Shown: positions 14,191 through 15,590 of the stretch, piece by piece
Numbering within the stretch: position 1 is the first letter of the stretch
Layout: every line of letters starts with the position of its first letter
NCBI GenBank assembly: GCA_003531665.1
Contig: DQFC01000026.1
Span: 1-15,590 of the forward strand
Source of the DNA: Candidatus Collierbacteria bacterium
GTDB lineage: Bacteria; Patescibacteriota; Microgenomatia; UBA1400; MFAQ01
Reading direction: 5' to 3'
DNA: 15,590 bases
Position numbers and translations under genes: made by a program
Notes under the pieces: model-generated
The model's input: only the letters and a program-made list of their open reading frames with translations
Databases searched by the model: none
What the model was told of the DNA's origin: nothing

Positions 14191-15066
14191 TTAGAGATCG
14201 ACGATTTTTGGTTTATCCTTGGCTGGCTTCTCGGAAATAAACTCCAAGTATTTTTCGGTTGTCGAGAGTCTTTTGTGGCCTACAAGCTTACTGATGTAAA
14301 CCAAAGGACTTCCAGAAGTCAACTGTTGGGCAATAAAAGTATGTCGAAGGTCGTTAACTTTGGCGTTTTCGATGCCGGCGAGGTGGAAATAACGATCCAG
14401 ATTTGAACGAATATTTCTAATCAGGAAAGGATTTCCCGTCTTGGTGATGAAAACACTATTGTTAGCGCTTTTGGGTCTGATCGACAAGTATCTATCAAGA
14501 GCTTCTCTGGCAGGTTGGTTTATGGGGGTTATCCGCTCAGGATGGGACTCGTAGGCTCTAATGGTGATTTGATTGGTGTTTTTGTCGATGTCAGAAATTT
14601 TAAGATTTGCAAGCTCAGAAATACGCATACCGGTTTGGAGGAGTACCTCTACGATGGCAGCCATTCTGACGTCTTCGCGGCAGGCATCTCTCAGAGCACG
14701 ATATTCTATTTTGTTGAGAATACGAGGTGGTTTGATGTCATATTTGGGATGAGAAACTCCAATGGATGGATTTTCGGAAATTTGGCCATTAGCCAGAACG
14801 TAAGAAAAGAAAGACTTGATGGAATTAATTTTTCTGGAAATTGACTTGGTAGTGTAGTTATTTTCGGCCAAATGAGCCTTGAAGGCGTCAATACTGTCCT
14901 TAGTTACTTCTTTAAGGGTAGTAATATTGGACTTTGCCACGAAATCAGCCATTTGTTCAATATCCTTTGAATAGGCTAAGATGGTAGCAGAAGCTCTGCC
15001 TTGCTGGGCAAGGTGGCTTTTAAAGGCTGAGACAGCCTGTTTGATATTGAGTCCGTTTTGGTCCAT
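14191..15066 (-). CDS. Tyrosine recombinase, XerC/XerD-like, with atypical catalytic residues
   Basis: The 291-residue protein has an N-terminal SAM-like DNA-binding domain (residues 8-100) and a C-terminal catalytic domain. Visible catalytic positions are Arg148 (LLQTGMRISELANL), Arg241 (NDLRHTF), His264 (LVGHKRLSTTEKY) and nucleophile Tyr273. Two positions differ from Xer proteins. The beta-hairpin Lys of GKGNKER aligns with Glu173 in YESHPER, and the His of HxLRH aligns with Asn238. The fold, length and STTEKY box are typical of XerC/D, which resolve chromosome dimers at dif; a lineage-specific integrase is an alternative. No att-like direct repeats were noticed, and no other mobile-element gene is adjacent. 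The ATG at 15066 has no Shine-Dalgarno; TATAGC (six bases upstream) and CATAAT (15 bases upstream) are possible -10 boxes. Confidence 0.85.
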   Translation of the reverse strand: MDQNGLNIKQAVSAFKSHLAQQGRASATILAYSKDIEQMADFVAKSNITTLKEVTKDSIDAFKAHLAENNYTTKSISRKINSIKSFFSYVLANGQISENPSIGVSHPKYDIKPPRILNKIEYRALRDACREDVRMAAIVEVLLQTGMRISELANLKISDIDKNTNQITIRAYESHPERITPINQPAREALDRYLSIRPKSANNSVFITKTGNPFLIRNIRSNLDRYFHLAGIENAKVNDLRHTFIAQQLTSGSPLVYISKLVGHKRLSTTEKYLEFISEKPAKDKPKIVDL

Positions 15067-15123
15067 TTTGTCGCTATAAATATTATGTCTCTAAGTATAA
15101 CACTCTAGGTTACAAAAAAGCAA

Positions 15124-15501
15124 GTGGGTAAAATACACACCGAAAATAAGCACGAAAAGGGTTGGTATAGGGCCTTAGCCATGGTCGTTGCATGGCTACT
15201 GATAGTTTCCCTTGCGAGGGATGTGTGGCAAATCAGGAAAGGGTTTGACAGAATATCTGAGGCAAACAGGAGGCTTTTGGCTGAAGAAGCCAAGAACGTA
15301 GCACTGAAGAACAAAATGAATCTGGTACAAACTCAAAGCTTCAAGGAAGAACTAATCAGGGAAAAGCTAAATATGCAGAAAGAGGACGAGGTCCTGGTAG
15401 TAATGCCTGAAATTGGGTCTATTCAGAAGCCTGGCGTGAACGTAGAGGCTGAATACGTTCCTGTTTGGAATAAATGGTGGAATCTGGTGGCTTCCAATTA
15501 A
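15124..15501 (+). CDS. Septum formation initiator family protein (FtsB/DivIC-like)
   Basis: The 125-residue protein has the FtsB/DivIC plan: a short basic cytoplasmic N-terminus, one membrane segment (about residues 17-32), a coiled coil (about 33-72), then the characteristic EELIREKLNMQKEDEVLVVMPE segment (75-96) and a short outside tail containing VPVWNKWWNLV. Family members form a trimeric divisome complex with FtsL and FtsQ that activates septal peptidoglycan synthesis. The tail VWNKWWNLV is where many relatives place conserved tryptophans. The start is GTG at 15124; an in-frame ATG at 15181 would cut into the membrane segment. No Shine-Dalgarno is seen. A TATAAC at 15096-15101 is a possible -10 box. 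The gene is divergent from the recombinase gene, with 57 bases between starts. Confidence 0.85.
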   Translation: MGKIHTENKHEKGWYRALAMVVAWLLIVSLARDVWQIRKGFDRISEANRRLLAEEAKNVALKNKMNLVQTQSFKEELIREKLNMQKEDEVLVVMPEIGSIQKPGVNVEAEYVPVWNKWWNLVASN

Positions 15502-15506
15502 CTTTG

Positions 15507-15579
15507 TTGCGGGTCTAGGGATCCGCCCCCTAATTAAGCAGGATTATGAGCCCTGCAAGATACTTACCTTCCACCCGCA
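15507..15579 (-). tRNA. tRNA-like element resembling initiator tRNA-Met (CAU), degenerate or highly divergent
   Basis: On the minus strand a 7-bp acceptor stem (TGCGGGT/ACCCGCA) encloses a perfect anticodon arm: CAGGG, loop CTCATAA, TCCTG, with anticodon CAT at 15546-15548. The GGG before CTCATAA and the GCGGGTGGA start match bacterial initiator tRNA. The D arm is reduced (AAGG/TCTT, six-base loop without GG). The T arm is TAGGG-GGCGGAT-CCCTA, a proper stem-loop that lacks the usual TTCRANY loop, with one extra base before the acceptor. It is either a decayed copy or an unusually divergent functional tRNA. CCA is not encoded (ACA follows the acceptor). Confidence 0.4.
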
Positions 15580-15590
15580 AAAGGCGAACA

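Noticed and set aside
14191..15066. Integrase of a mobile element inserted next to the tRNA gene
   Set aside because: The gene points toward the tRNA but no repeat of the tRNA 3' end was noticed in the window, and no phage or conjugation genes flank it; a Xer-like housekeeping role fits as well.
15507..15579. Simple hairpin terminator for the FtsB-like gene
   Set aside because: The complementary ends (TTGCGGGT and ACCCGCAA) are about 60 bases apart, enclose a cloverleaf-like set of stems and lack a T tract.
1..15590. CRISPR arrays, insertion sequences, toxin-antitoxin pairs
   Set aside because: No regularly spaced repeats, transposase motifs, terminal inverted repeats or recognisable toxin/antitoxin pairs were seen.

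Overview
This window most likely comes from a bacterium of the Candidate Phyla Radiation (Patescibacteria, perhaps a Microgenomates-type lineage). That is an inference from gene content and style, with no phylogenetic marker read. The clues are compact genes with tight overlaps, almost no Shine-Dalgarno sequences, -10 boxes placed only a few bases before start codons, a solitary TraD/VirD4-like ATPase, an adenosylcobalamin-dependent ribonucleotide reductase with NrdR, many short lineage-specific proteins, and a single unlinked tRNA without an encoded CCA. Nothing looks like a phage, insertion sequence, CRISPR array or conventional defence island.

Layout. 1-429 (+): the C-terminus of a D-2-hydroxyacid dehydrogenase, then a small single-pass membrane protein. 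481-6391 (-): a cell-wall block in which two paralogous class A penicillin-binding proteins flank a GH18 glycosidase. The first PBP overlaps the GH18 gene, and the second PBP starts 39 bases after it. 6392-6445: a 54-base divergent promoter region in which both -10 boxes sit so close to the start codons that both mRNAs should be nearly leaderless. 6446-7024 (+): a CPBP/Abi-fold membrane protein that has lost its metal-binding residues. 7040-7065: a bidirectional hairpin terminator. 7075-7695 (-): a hypothetical cytoplasmic protein with the only strong Shine-Dalgarno in the window. 7858-10627 (+): an NrdR box, nrdR and nrdJ, coupled by an ATGA overlap. 10628-11037: about 410 bases of non-coding DNA with short repeats and candidate promoter elements. 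11038-13721 (+): a small Pro/Gln-rich protein coupled by ATGA overlap to a TraD/VirD4-like AAA+ ATPase. 13748-13821 (+): tRNA-Ile with anticodon UAU, followed three bases later by the start codon of a small unknown protein (13825-14187). 14191-15066 (-): a XerC/D-like tyrosine recombinase with two unusual catalytic positions. 15124-15501 (+): an FtsB/DivIC-like division protein. 15507-15579 (-): a degenerate structure resembling initiator tRNA-Met.

How the parts fit. The PBP-GH18-PBP block and the FtsB-like protein concern peptidoglycan growth and septation. NrdR and NrdJ form a self-contained deoxynucleotide module, with NrdR expected to repress both genes through the box just upstream. The ATPase and its small partner are candidates for DNA or protein movement across the membrane. 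The most unusual points are the UAU-anticodon tRNA-Ile, the tRNA directly abutting a coding sequence, the degenerate initiator-tRNA-like element, the CPBP pseudo-protease, and the recombinase with Lys-to-Glu and His-to-Asn changes at catalytic positions.
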